DNA of 64,000 bases from Archegozetes longisetosus (lineage: Eukaryota > Arthropoda > Arachnida > Sarcoptiformes > Trhypochthoniidae). Shown in pieces: positions 39,531 to 54,501 of this stretch. Positions within the stretch are counted from its first letter, which is position 1; each line of letters starts with the position of its first letter. The stretch is from positions 2,623,843-2,687,842 of the forward strand of contig JAEMBT020000003.1 of assembly GCA_018873245.2 (NCBI GenBank), given 5' to 3'. The notes below the pieces were generated by a model. The model saw only the letters and a program-made list of their open reading frames with translations, made no database searches and was not told the origin of the DNA. A program made the translations under genes and the position numbers.

Positions 39531-39676
39531 TTAAGAGTAAATAATCAAATAACGGATTGCTTGCGATCATAGTAACTAACATTTTAACAGAACATATTTT
39601 GAAAATCTTCTCAAAACTTCATTTTAAGTATTTTTTTTAATTTCTTAAGTCATCAACAGTTGCATAAGAAACGTGA

Positions 39677-42526
<2,850 letters not shown>

Positions 42527-45500
42527 TTTGTCCGTTCACCAATTTATATTCGCTTTGGACGCTAACAAAGATATAATGATATAAAAGTTGACAATAAAGC
42601 ACGCGACGATCTATCGAACTTATGATATATGAATACAATATTGATTGAGAAACAGGTCAAACTAAATGATGGGCTTTTTAGAGCAAGTACAAAGTGATTT
42701 ATTGAAACTACCAATCTCTTTTCTCATGAAAAAAGGTAGAGAATCACAATACGATTATCTGAAAATAATTTATTTGTCTATCATAGACGTCCTTCACGAT
42801 AGTATTGCTTTTGAAGAATTTTTATGCAGCACTAAATCTCAGTGTCATCGCAACGATCGAACTGAAACATAAACTAATAGTCTGAGCACTAGGAGAAAAG
42901 CACTTGAAATGCTCGATGTTTGTAGTCTGCCGACTAACCGAAGAGTGAAAATCAGGATTCAAGGAAACTGGTATCTCATGAACTAGAAGTTAATACCGGT
43001 TTTGTATAATGGAAGGGAAATTCACTGCTATTCAATCGTATGCCTGCCCCTAATATTTATTATATAATAATATTGAGAGCTTATTAAGTCAATTATTCAA
43101 TTGAATTGACTTTTTTGTCAAGTAAAAACAAAACAACTAATTATCTTTTATAGACACTTGTTTGCAATTTCTTTTAGTAAACTTTATTAGTATTGTTATT
43201 TTTCTGTAAGTTATGTTTCTCTTTACGCTTGAATGAGTGGAAGCGGATGTCTCATGTGTTTTGCAAATTTTTAATGCAAAAAACTTACATTTCATTTTAC
43301 GAGTTTAAATTAGGCAATAAATATGTCGACTTCAGTTCTTTTAAGTTTCGTAAGTGTTTGTCCAATAGAAAGCTTTTTCTCAGATATCTCATTAGTGCGA
43401 TTTCTGATATTTGTAAAAGTTTTTACTTGACATCACTGCTAAATGGTCTATAGCTTAAGTAATTTGTAAAAATTATGGGGTTTTATTCTAGAATAAATTG
43501 TTTTAGTGGTTCAATAAAACAAAAAATTGAACAAAAATTGAACAAAAATTGGCATTTATGTGAAAGGGAAGCATTCAAATTTATGATCCTTTTAGTTACA
43601 GAGTTTTACGATAGGTTATATGATGGCTAAGGTTGAAGTTTGACATACGTCTAACTGTGGTGTATTGTATGGCTGAACAAAATTGATCGTCAAATCTTTT
43701 TTAACTGACATGAAAATCGATTTGTAGTGATTGTTTCGCTAACGTGGTAAATAAGTTATGATAAAAATAAATTTACGTAAAGCTTATGATCACTATTATT
43801 CAGACATAAGAATCTATGAGAAGCCTTTCAAGAGTGCTTAACAACCATTGATAATCACTACCATTAGGTTATTTGCAGACTTAAATTCAGCCGAGACATG
43901 CGGGCTATCACATAGCACGATCTAATATTTGTAATGAAATTTTAAACTAATATTGACTTAGAATTTATGATAAACTACAATTTTAGAGTTAGTTCTTGTC
44001 TAAGGAAATATGACTAAGATTTCAGTCGGCGTTTCTCTATGTGTGTTTAAACATAACCAAATCCTGAAAGTAACGTCGAATTTGACATTAATTGTAAATA
44101 ATCATCTTTAGACCAATGATTGATGTAAAAGAAAACATGCCATAATTTTTAGATTGAAAATTGATACCGTAGATAATGATAGCTTATTCTGTATTCAATC
44201 AACCATTGCGTTGATTGAGTGTTCCTTAAAAATATTACATTGAGGAAACTCGTATCACAAAATCAATTGCAATACAATAAGTTTTAAAGCGTTGTTATAC
44301 TTATAAAGGGTCAAATATTTTGTATTCGTAACACACGAAAAATAATTGTTCATATTTAGCAGTAATACCAGTGAATGTGATTCGTGTTATGGATTAATAA
44401 CTAAGTTGAGTCAACAAAGCATTTATCGACTGCATGAAAAATCAACTTTGCAGGACTAAAGTTTACTAAAATAGTTGTTAGATTTCTTTATTCAGTTTCT
44501 AAATAACTGGTAAACTGTCTTATTTTTTTCATATAAAATAGTATTTTATTACAATTCTAAGTGAATTAATTTCTTCTTTAGATATCTACATTCTTTATAG
44601 AGTTTCTCTTTTATTGAAGCCCTAAAAAACAAGTTATTTTTGTTACCTTTCGCATGCTATCTTAGCGTTTGAATGGAAAAAGTTTTATATTTTATAACGC
44701 ATTATTTTATTGTAATCGTGTTGTACTCCGCATTGAGCGCAATGCCACAGTTACACACATTGTTGTGATCTGTTGATCGATCGTACTGAAGTTTTGTGGC
44801 AGATCGTTATGCATGATAATTAGTTCTGTTGATCATTAGCATAGAACATGTTATATATTATCTTTGTTATATTGTTTACAAAAAAATTTATAGAGTTTTT
44901 CTGAATTCAACTTAAAGTTTGTTGCTCTAACAACATCAAAATGAAAAATGCAGTCAAATCGTAGTTTCAAATGTGATTCGCGATTATCATGATTAAATTA
45001 AAATTAATAACAGGAAATGAGTTCTGAAAATTAATAAGCTAGTTTGAATCTTCTTTCATCAACTCAACACCATTTTTTCAAGAAAATTGTTGATCATTTT
45101 CATTTAAACATACCCACAATTATTTTACAAATTCAAATAGTAATCATCATCAATTTCATAATTATAGCTAATTAACGACAAAGAATTAACTAAACTCATC
45201 ATTTTCTATAGATAGTAGTAATGAAATTCATATCATTCTGTTAGCCAACACAGTAAATCATTTAATCTCAATCGATAAAAAGTGGTATTTTTGGTTCTGC
45301 TGTGAAAAATACTTGCACTGCAAACTCGTTTGAATAGATCTCAGATCTTAATTAGAGATTCATAGGGTGAATATCACACTATGAAATATCTCGAATCATT
45401 TACCGCCCACTTAATGATGGTTAATCTTTGAGTAGGTTTTTCTCATAGAGTTTATCTTGATTTGATTTTTTTAATAAATAATTAGAGCTATTAAAAATAT

Positions 45501-48500
45501 GCTAATTTTATTTGAACTCTTAGTTTTAAGTCAATTTGATTAAGCATATGAGAGAATTACAAAGCTTAGTTCGTATACTTTTACATTATAGATCTGAATT
45601 GTCTTCAAGTTCAATCAAAATCCTTATTCATTTTCAATCATCAATTTGTCTGGGAATTTCCAAAATCCACGGTCGTAACGAACAAATTGATCTCTTGAGA
45701 TTGCAATGATTTTCGAAAACTGTTCAATAGAAATTCAAAAAGAAACCTAATCACTGGAAAAATGATTGTCCATGAGTTAGTGTTCAAAAGCAAAAACTAG
45801 TTTTAATTGCGTTCGAATGTATTGTAGCAGAACATGTTCGAGCTGCTGGTCAAAAAACCATTGATGCGTTCTTAGCTAAGTTAATAATTGATGAGTTCAT
45901 TCGGATTAATTGAAGAATCAGCAGATTAAGTGAACTAACCAACGAAAGCAGTTGTACTGTGAAATTTAAATATCTTGTAATTAACTGCACAAAATTAACT
46001 ACGAGGCATAATTATCCATAATCATTCGTGAAACTTATTTGTGTTACGCTCAATGCATTAGTTATTTATATCAGAAAAATAAAAGTTATGTCAACACAAA
46101 TCTATTTATACGATAAATAACTTTAGAGTTTAGTGCTAAATGCTTTTACAAACTTCATGTTACCTGCAACCATTAAATTTAATTGAGTAAAAGTTTAATG
46201 GTTCATATGAATTATCAAATTTTTATCATGTTGTGTAATACATTTTTATCTTGTCGCTATAGTAAGAATTTAAATTTACATTTTCCTAAATTGATTTACT
46301 GATTTTTCAAACGATACGTATTATTTGTTAGTCATGAACAAAACTTTCAAACTATATTCAAGCAAAAATTCTAAGATTTCCTTCGCCTTTCATGGCATTT
46401 ATCATAGAATCATATCAGAAAATGTCCATGAAATCCCATTAACTTTTCACTTGCATAGAAACTCTAAAAGCATTAACTATATTAAGAATAATCATTATTG
46501 AGGGTGAGTTCAAATTAGAAAATTGTCATATGCTTTACGCTATGCAATAATAACGCACTTTATTCTCGAGAAAACGAGACACAGATAGGATTCTCCTGAA
46601 AAATAGTCCATTTTATCGATACATAGAAAATAGAGGATTTTCCGTAAAAAACATAAAAATACTAAAGCATAAAAGTCATATTCATTTAGAATAAATTACA
46701 AAACATAAAGTAACAAAATATGTTACATTATAAAATTATTACTTACAATTTAGTATCGTATTTGCTGAGAGATAAATATTATCTTATGAAGAGTCGCAAT
46801 GCGGCAAAAGATCCACACAACCAGAAAGTACACCAACTTTTTTCAAGCCCTATTATAACTTATAATAGGAATAGAGACCAAACCCATCAAAGTTTTTTGG
46901 TTCTAATGGCTACTAAACTGTGATAATATCGAAGGGAGGAAACATGAAATAGTCAGACACAATTGTTGTCTCATTTAACTCTGAACTCCTCCACACGTTT
47001 CTGATGTATATCTTTACTCGCAGACAACACACCTAATAGAAAATGATGTGAAACCTATGAAATATTGAATAAAGTTTTCTATTGCTCTCCACTCTCTTAT
47101 ACTTAATGCAACTTTATATACAATTATATACTTAGAAATATGCCATCAAAATTGTTTCCTTACATCAATTTCTCTCTAATTAATGCAATGCAATGATATT
47201 ATAAGAAAAAAATGAATATATTTCGAAATAACAATTGGTATCAAATATCTTTTCTCTTAAAGTGAGCAATACATAAGTCTATTTGAATTCATGACAACAT
47301 CGATGCATGAGTTTGAGTGTGTGCGGAAAATAGCGATTTTCAGTCAAAAAATAGGACATTTTAAGTAACTATGGAGATAGCAATTTGCAGACAACCATTA
47401 CGGCAAACATATTAAATAAGTTTTCATGTTAGCAAAAGCATCGACAATTTATTGACCTCAAGTTTACTATTCCATACAACTCCACAAAGTTGTGTTGATT
47501 AGGGCAAAAAGTTGTTAAAGTGTTCACTTAAATACCACTTTTATAGAAATTGTTTTTTGTCGAGTCAGTACAACACGACTTATTCTAAGTTGCAGTAAAA
47601 CTTAAGTTTTATGTTTTATATTAAGAGTAAAAATTCTTATTGATCGATTGGTACTAATTCTATAAATAGTTTGCAGTATAATTTGACGTTAAGAAATACT
47701 AAAATGCTTCACGAATGAATCCTTCGAACTGGCTCACAGTTTGACTTGCTATTAGTTGATTATTTTATTTGTTCTTGTCAGGCAAGAGTCAACGTTTTCT
47801 AGATTTGCCTTTTGTTGTTTATGATTGCCAGCTTTTTGGATTATTCAAATATTTTTCTCATAAATCAAACCGAAAATATTAAAAAACCTAAAAATTGAGA
47901 TCATAATATCTACTTTACAAATACTGAGTAAATTATGTATTCTAGTTTTACAAACAATTTACAATAAATTTAGAATTTTTCAGGAATGCTGAGTTTCATA
48001 TTAATTGGCATATTTTGTTGATCAGATGCAAAAAAAGTTTGCGATCAGGTTTTGTAATATTGGGTTCATATAATTAAATCAAAAATATCTAGCTTTTAAT
48101 CAGAATGCTCTTTACTACAACGGTTAAAAATATTTTGCAATAGAATAGCACAGGGTTTCGGTTCTTATTAGCAATTATTCGAGAATACTTAGCGATGAGA
48201 CAGTTTGCAAATTATAATAATTATTTTACTTACCCTCAGAACTTAGTTTTGAGTATTCAATTGAAGACAATAAATAAGAATTCTCTATTTTATATCAATA
48301 GTAAACTTATGGATTGTAAAAACAATGAGTAGATTCTAATGTCTTATCCAAACTTATCAATAACTTAGATCTGTCGATTTGTAGTATTATCAGAATAAGT
48401 AGAAAATTTAATACGATTGTAACGATACTTAACAAGAAAGGTATATTCAGAAGTATCTTAAGTATGACAACTCTATCTATATCTGCAAAGTTTTCTTAAG

Positions 48501-48554
48501 TTTCGCAAAAAACTAATTCTTGCCTACTTTGAAATCTGCGATCAATTTTGCAGT
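42527..48554. other. long intergenic stretch, no gene seen
   Basis: Six kilobases of A+T-rich DNA without a convincing gene on either strand. The few open frames of 60-90 codons (42666, 43193 and 46720 on the plus strand) lack domain features. A weak hairpin near 44743-44808 (GCCACA and TGTGGC arms) is the only structure noted. Confidence 0.45.
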
Positions 48555-48687
<133 letters not shown>

Positions 48688-49000
48688 ATTCCGAAGATGA
48701 GAAAAATTATGCAAATAATCGGTAGCATTGTTAGCTTTTTGTAAGACCCATACAATGAAAGTGATCTATAAGACTGTAAAGGAAGCTATCAATAAGACAA
48801 GTGGCATTTAGTACTAGATGTGTAAACGGAGATTGTCAGAGATATTGTCAAAGTAATCAACGTTAATAACAATGTGATTGCATTAATTCAAACCAAACAA
48901 GTTCTCTTGTCTGTCGGTAAGCCTTTCATTGGATATTCTTCTATGACTCTTAATTTCTGACTTCGACTCGACTGAAAGACTAGTTTTTGATTTACGACTT

Positions 49001-49255
49001 TCAAGAATTTGTCTCTTTTTCATTTCTATTAATTGTCATTGTAGATTCAAATATTCTCATTTGATCACCACTTTTGACATATTTGGCTACTTGTTTGTTA
49101 GTCTGTCCAGTATTTTGATTGTATAGCTTATAAGTCAAATCAGTTTTTAATGTAATCTCTGCACCTCTCGCTGACACTCTTATTGCCATCCATTGATTTA
49201 ACGGTCGAATTATTTGGCTCTTTTGAATTATCGTTAGTTTGAGATATTCTTGCTC
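49001..49255 (-). CDS. possible terminal exon, unknown protein
   Basis: A minus-strand frame is open from about 49255 (just after a plausible acceptor, TTGAG) to a stop at 49001, about 84 codons. Its translation is compositionally protein-like: EYLKLTIIQKSQIIRPLNQW, then VSARGAEITLKTDLTYKLY and VAKYVKSGDQMRIFE. I do not recognise it, found no upstream exon between it and the transposon at 49.6 kb, and cannot exclude a chance frame. It may be the last exon of a gene whose upstream part lies beyond the transposon cluster or has been lost. Confidence 0.3.
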   Translation of the reverse strand, partial: EQEYLKLTIIQKSQIIRPLNQWMAIRVSARGAEITLKTDLTYKLYNQNTGQTNKQVAKYVKSGDQMRIFESTMTINRNEKETNS

Positions 49256-49530
49256 TCAATTACTAGAACTGAAGTATGATTTGAATTACAATTAGCATAA
49301 AATTATTTGCAAAGTAATTTAATTTTGAAGCAAAGTACTCGTTAATAATAGCAATAGCGGAACATTTATAACTTATGTCAATTATAGTTAGAATAAATGA
49401 TTTTCTAGTGCCTACACTTATTTCAGGTTAGTTAGTATTGTTCGCGCGTCGAGCCACTCTCAAATTAAAGCACAATTGCAGAATTTCAATTAATTTATGA
49501 ATATTTGCTAAACTTTACGCACTGCCAGTT

Positions 49531-49546
49531 GTGTGTGTGTGCGCGC

Positions 49547-49580
<34 letters not shown>
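49531..49580. repeat. GT/GC/GA microsatellite
   Basis: A short (GT)n run, then (GC)n, then (GA)n in immediate succession. Confidence 0.9.
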
Positions 49581-49583
<3 letters not shown>

Positions 49584-49637
49584 GACTCAAAAATACCAGA
49601 AAAAGCGTCACGTATTTTTTATACGGTATTGAAAGTA

Positions 49638-50485
49638 CAGGGTCTGGCATATATTACGCAAAATTTTAAAAGTTTATTACAAAAAAATTACAAATGGTAT
49701 CGGATTCAAATAAATTGCATTTTATTCAGAAAAGTATAAAATTTAATGAACTAGGTTTTCAAAATGTTTTCATTCACTAACCACTAAATGCTGTAGTTTG
49801 TTAAATATTAACTTAATCAATACTATTCCTACTTAATCGCCGTTTGATTTCTACTTTACTTTTTCCAGAAGCTCTTAATTTTATAAACTTCTCAAACTTT
49901 AACTCTATTGTATTGATGACATTAATGTTTAACAAAATACCATGGTTCAATGAGTAATTTTTCAAAGATTTCCTGAAACGCGTGTGGACTCATTTTCTCA
50001 GCTCTACAAAAAAGAACTGAAAAATTCTAGTTATAAAATATCTTTTGTAAAAAATTTACCAAAATGAATTTTTGAAACTTTTTTTTAAAATTATTCCTTC
50101 CATGATTACTCACAAACAATAATTCTGAAATCAAAATCGAACTAAAGAGTAAGGAACTAGGTCAAATTTAGTCGGTACTTTAGGTTTTTTCATGACTGTA
50201 TATATGGTGTATATACATATATAAAGTATTGAGAATCTGGAACCACTTGAAGAACGCATAAAAGAAGTCATTTCGGCTATCCCAGATGACATGAGACAAA
50301 AGGCTTGAGAAGCCTTTCAGGAACGCCTTCAGCATTTAGTGGTTAATGAAGCAAAAAATTTTGAAAACCTAATTCATTAAATTTTATACTTTTCTGAATA
50401 AAATGCAATTTATTTGAATTCTATATCATTTGTAATTTCTTTGTAATAAACTTTTAAAACTTTGCGTGACATATGCCGGACCCTG
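49638..50485. mobile_element. internally deleted mariner/Tc1 element, long TIRs
   Basis: An 848-base element flanked by TA at 49636-49637 and 50486-50487. It begins CAGGGTCTGGCATAT and ends ATATGCCGGACCCTG. The terminal inverted repeats extend for about 165 bases at roughly 90 percent identity by eye, up to the shared CATTTAGTGGTTAA block. Between the repeats, plus-strand 50230-50350 encodes LEPLEERIKEVISAIPDDM and FQERLQHLVVNE, the characteristic C-terminal helix of Tc1/mariner transposases, with one in-frame stop between them. The catalytic part is missing. It is a non-autonomous deletion derivative. Confidence 0.75.
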
Positions 50486-51422
50486 TATTATGAACTTCTT
50501 GAAAATTTTGTTTAGTCTGTATTGAAATGTTTATCGAAATCTAATGAACTATGAAATCAAATTAAGTGTCATTATTTGAAAGTGAGTTAATATCTATCAT
50601 AGTTCATATTAGCTATAAATTTCGATCTTGTTTAAAGAATAATTGGACAAAAGTGATAAACTTTTGGTTTTATCCCTAAAAACAAATCCGTTTAAGGCTT
50701 ATCTCAAAAATAATGGTATTTATAAAAGAGGACAATCATATTTATTATCCATAAGTTAATATTTTCTTAGCTGTTAGTCTTATGAATAACTGATTCGAAC
50801 AACTCATGTTTGGTTCAATTATCTTTTATAAAGTCTGCCAAGCAATCATTCGATAGATCTCTTCAAGTACTAACACTTTGTCTCTGGGCACTTTGCAATC
50901 GGAGCATCCCCCGAGCCGCTAGGGGGCGAAAACCGTATAAACTGGAAATTGCGCAATTTCAATGTGTGGATAGTGTAATCCTACTAAATTAGATGTGCTG
51001 AGCCGAATAGTGAAAGAATTAAAACAAAAAAGTCAACCGTAACCGATTTACAGGGGATTGGCGGGACTTACTTTTTTTTCGAAAAATCGATTTTTTTCAG
51101 AATCCCTTTTCATGCATGAAATATATATCAATGAACTCTTCTCATCATTCAGTCAAGAGTATATATATGTGTATAGTATGTTTACTCGAAAGTGTCAAAC
51201 CAGAGTTTATATCATCATGGAACAGACACCGCCACGGACGATTCTTTATCTTTATTATTTTATTTTATCCTTTAATATGTCTATTTTACTTGAATGTTTT
51301 ATTTGACCATAGCATATCTAGAACGTTCAAACTAACATATATATAACTCACACGATGAGATGATTCCAATGATATCCCATATGATGACTTTGAGGTGGGG
51401 CTTAAAGTAATAGGTCACTTTA
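50486..51422. other. intergenic, unidentified repeat flank
   Basis: No gene is visible. A small G+C-rich hairpin (CCCCC and GGGGG arms around GAGCCGCTA) lies at 50908-50930. At 51355-51403 a motif containing GATTCCAATGATAT occurs that recurs on the other side of the Tc1 element. Confidence 0.4.
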
Positions 51423-52911
51423 CAGGGTCAAATATGGTATAGACTTGACATGAAAGTAACGTATGAACCCAATAATGATTAGATAAGAAGCAAATTTTTA
51501 CTTGTTCTCAACTTTTGTTTTATTAAACTTTGACTAAAGTTTGATTTTATTCGAGTTAAACTTTACATTTGACACATAAATATTGTCTTCATCTAACAAG
51601 AATTAGTATTTTGTGTGACGCCCATTAGCGTAAATTATTGTTTATAATCTATTAGGTATAGAATCGATCAGACTTTGAGCATATTCGAGGTTTTCTCTCA
51701 TCTCAAGCCAGGGATCACTAATCGCTAACCATAGCTCCTCTTTGTTAGGATAAATTCCATTGTCTGCAACTCTAACTTTAGTTCTGGCCCACAAGTTCTC
51801 GATCGGTGATATATCGGGAGACTTGGGCGGTGTTAGCAAGAGCTGATGCTGAGGAATGTTTTGTTCGAACCACTGCCTCACAATCAATGCCTTTTGTATT
51901 GGAGAATTATCCTGATAGTAATAATAGTGCCCATCAGGAAATTCTCTTCAACATGGGGCAGAACTGTATCATTCAATATATCAACATATTTCTGGGCATC
52001 AAATCTTCCTTCAATTCGAATCAACGGCCCAATAGCTTCCCTATGCATAAGTCCGAAGACGGGAACAGATCTGCGCCCAGAATGAGCCTTGTTTACAATA
52101 TACCTTTCTTTATATGCCATACCAATGGGTCTACGAACCAAAGTCCTGACCGCATGTCCGCTTATAAAAGTCGATTCATCGACTATTACAGTTCTATCCC
52201 AAAACTCGAAGTCGAGATTATTTTGTGCAAAATTAAGTCTTTGGACCTTATGTTCAGCACTTGAGTGCTCTTTCATTCGAACGACGCGACAAAATAGTTG
52301 GCTTTCGCATAAACGGTTGCTTATTGTCATTAGACTAGCATCGAGTTGACAACGATTTCCTATTTCTACCCGTGTTAAAAATGGGTTTTTTATAGCGTGC
52401 AATGCGATATTTATATCGTCATTAATAGAAGTTGCGCGCGGCCCTCCTCTAGGTTTAATGGTATTAAGCTCACTGGTTTGTTGCCATCTTTGAATCCAAT
52501 TTTTGATTGTTCGCACATCTCTTGTAAGCGCTAAAGCGATCTGTTCCGGATTCATTCCAGACCCAATTAAATGGATTATCATATTATGCTCTTTCATATC
52601 GATAGCCTGTCCTCTACGACACTGAATATTTTCCAAGAACTTCACAATTTAGATTTTAGCTTTGATTCTCACAATAAAATAAAAAATGTGGTCTTGTATG
52701 CAAAACATAATGATTTAATGATATAATGATTAAAGCATGCTTCTGTTCAATTATTTGCTCATATCAATACAATGACTATTTTGTCATCGATAAGTATTGT
52801 GAGATTTTTAAAATGATAAGATTTTCAGATTTTTCTAAGTCTTATCAGAATTACATATAAGTTCATATGCGTCCCTTTCTTGGTTTGTCTGTACCAATAT
52901 TTTCAGCTCTG
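51423..52911 (-). mobile_element. Tc1-like transposon, frame-broken
   Basis: A 1.49-kb element. The left end reads CAGGGTCAAATATGGTATAG and the right end, on the minus strand, CAGAGCTGAAAATATTGG; the inverted repeats are imperfect over about 80 bases. TA flanks the left end (51421-51422); the right flank is TG. The transposase (52645 to 51642) starts with a helix-turn-helix region (IGSGMNPEQIALALTRDVRT and WIQRWQQ). The DDE catalytic domain shows the first Asp in TVIVDESTF, the second in QDNSPIQKA, and the third acidic residue in SPDISPIENLW. The frame shifts by one base around 51925-51950, just before the second Asp, so it is inactive as read. Confidence 0.8.
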
Positions 52912-53414
52912 TGAGCTGAGTCCAATGATATATAGGTCGATGGGGTAAGACCACTACGTCCAATTAACGTAATTTTTCGCCATACTGGTCACATGGATGT
53001 CTCAATTGACCCATTCTTTATATATTCTTATAGTACTCAAAGAGACTTTTCAAATGATATAAGTCTCGCCTTGCATCTCAGGGGGGCCAAAATGGGCGTT
53101 TTCCTTTATGCAAAATCTGCTCAATATTGCGCAAAATAAGTTTGCACAATTTTTTTTATTTAATGAAATTTAGTTTTTTTTAATTTTTGAAGTTTAAATA
53201 TGTATCAATATATAAGCAAACATATGCTATCAAACTCACAATTATTTAAAATCACGTCTACAAAGATATTATAACTGACCGCTAGAAATTTTCCGAATAT
53301 AAATCAGAATTTCAATTCTATTGATACATGAATTTAATTCAAATTAACATCAAAAGCGGAGGTATTATCAAATGACACGAAAATAATATTTTATATGGCA
53401 AAGTAAAACTAATA
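52912..53414. other. unidentified repeat flank
   Basis: No gene. Two further copies of the CAATGATAT-containing motif lie near 52913-52960 and 53040-53090 (the second as CAAATGATATAAG), suggesting that the Tc1 element inserted into an older repeat of unknown type. Confidence 0.3.
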
Positions 53415-54007
53415 CAGGATAACCCCGTTAATACGAAGTCGAACGAACCGTACAAATCACTTCGTATTAACGAAACTTCGTTATAATGAATTAGGTTTTC
53501 TTGTTCTATTTTTCTATAAATGCTTGCGTACACTTGTCTACATTGTTCAGTTGTCAACTGTTGTTAGTGTTGTATAGTCTGAGTTTATATCAAACACTGA
53601 ATCCTTTATATACCGCTGTCCATATTATTAATTATAGCGATTTTATCCTATAATGAAATTGGTTTATGCTTAATTTTAGGTATTTTTCGCAAATCAGTTG
53701 AATTTTTACACAATTACCATAATTTAATGATAAGAAAATACCGATAAATAGTATTGTTTACAATTTATTTGATAATGAAAAATATAGATGGCAATTAAAA
53801 TTTTAAAAATTTAAAACCAGTGAACTTCGTTAAAAAGGAGTGGTAATTTATACTATGGGGACCATAAAACAAACCTCGTTATAACGAGGCTACCTTAATA
53901 CGAAGTTCGTATTAATGAGTTAATTTTAACACTATTCTTATGAGATCTTTGCGGAAGCCGAATAAGTTGCTTCGTTATATAGGAGTTCGTATTAGCCGAT
54001 TATACTG
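53415..54007. mobile_element. pogo/Tigger-like non-autonomous element
   Basis: A 593-base element flanked by TA on both sides (53413-53414, 54008-54009). The left end reads CAGGATAACCCCGTTAATAC and the right end, reversed, CAGTATAATCGGCTAATACG, which are matching inverted repeats of pogo/Tigger style. Internally the TTCGTTATAACGA-type motif recurs, including a perfect 16-base palindrome CCTCGTTATAACGAGG at 53874-53889 and a perfect palindrome with a one-base centre at 53895-53915. No transposase is encoded. Confidence 0.65.
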
Positions 54008-54196
54008 TACTTAAAATACTATTTGATAAAAAAAAACTAAACAAAAATTTAACGAAAACAAATATTATTTAAGTTCAGTCTAGCTTAGGCGATTAACACA
54101 ATTAAACCTCTCCAATCTTGAACACATAATTAAATCCTTTTAAAAAAGATGAAAAATAAACCTTAATTCTTTATGAATTTGTTTATGCCTTTAATA

Positions 54197-54319
54197 TTAG
54201 GTTGTTCCAAAATGAATAAGCACATCTTGTGTGTGGATTTAAAAGAATCAAAACAGCACGTGTTTTGATTCTTTTAAATACACACACAAGATGTGCTTAT
54301 TCATTTTGGAACGACCTAA
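54197..54319. mobile_element. near-perfect palindromic mariner MITE
   Basis: Two 59-base arms separated by GCACG are inverted copies with only two mismatches. Both ends read TTAGGT[T/C]GTTCCAAAATG from the outside, which resembles mariner terminal repeats. The left side is preceded by TA; the right side is not. No coding capacity. The high arm identity implies a recent origin. Confidence 0.75.
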
Positions 54320-54501
54320 CAAAAAAGGTTTAACTACGTGTCCAAGATCGAGAGGTTTAGCTGTATTATATAAATGTATCGTGTTATCCATGTAAAGATA
54401 TTGCATTTTATTTTTGTTTTAAGTTTGAAAATATAATTTTATTTGTTGTTGACAGCTTTAGATCTATTGTTCTAATGCTGTTAAACTTTATTTTAGATGT
54501 A

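Noticed and set aside
42666-43453. Two plus-strand frames upstream of CAPSL
   Set aside because: No domain, splice support or compositional signal; consistent with chance frames in A+T-rich DNA.
53339-53557. Minus-strand frame of 72 codons
   Set aside because: It crosses the terminal repeat and TA site of the pogo-like element into flanking DNA, so it cannot be a single ancestral gene.
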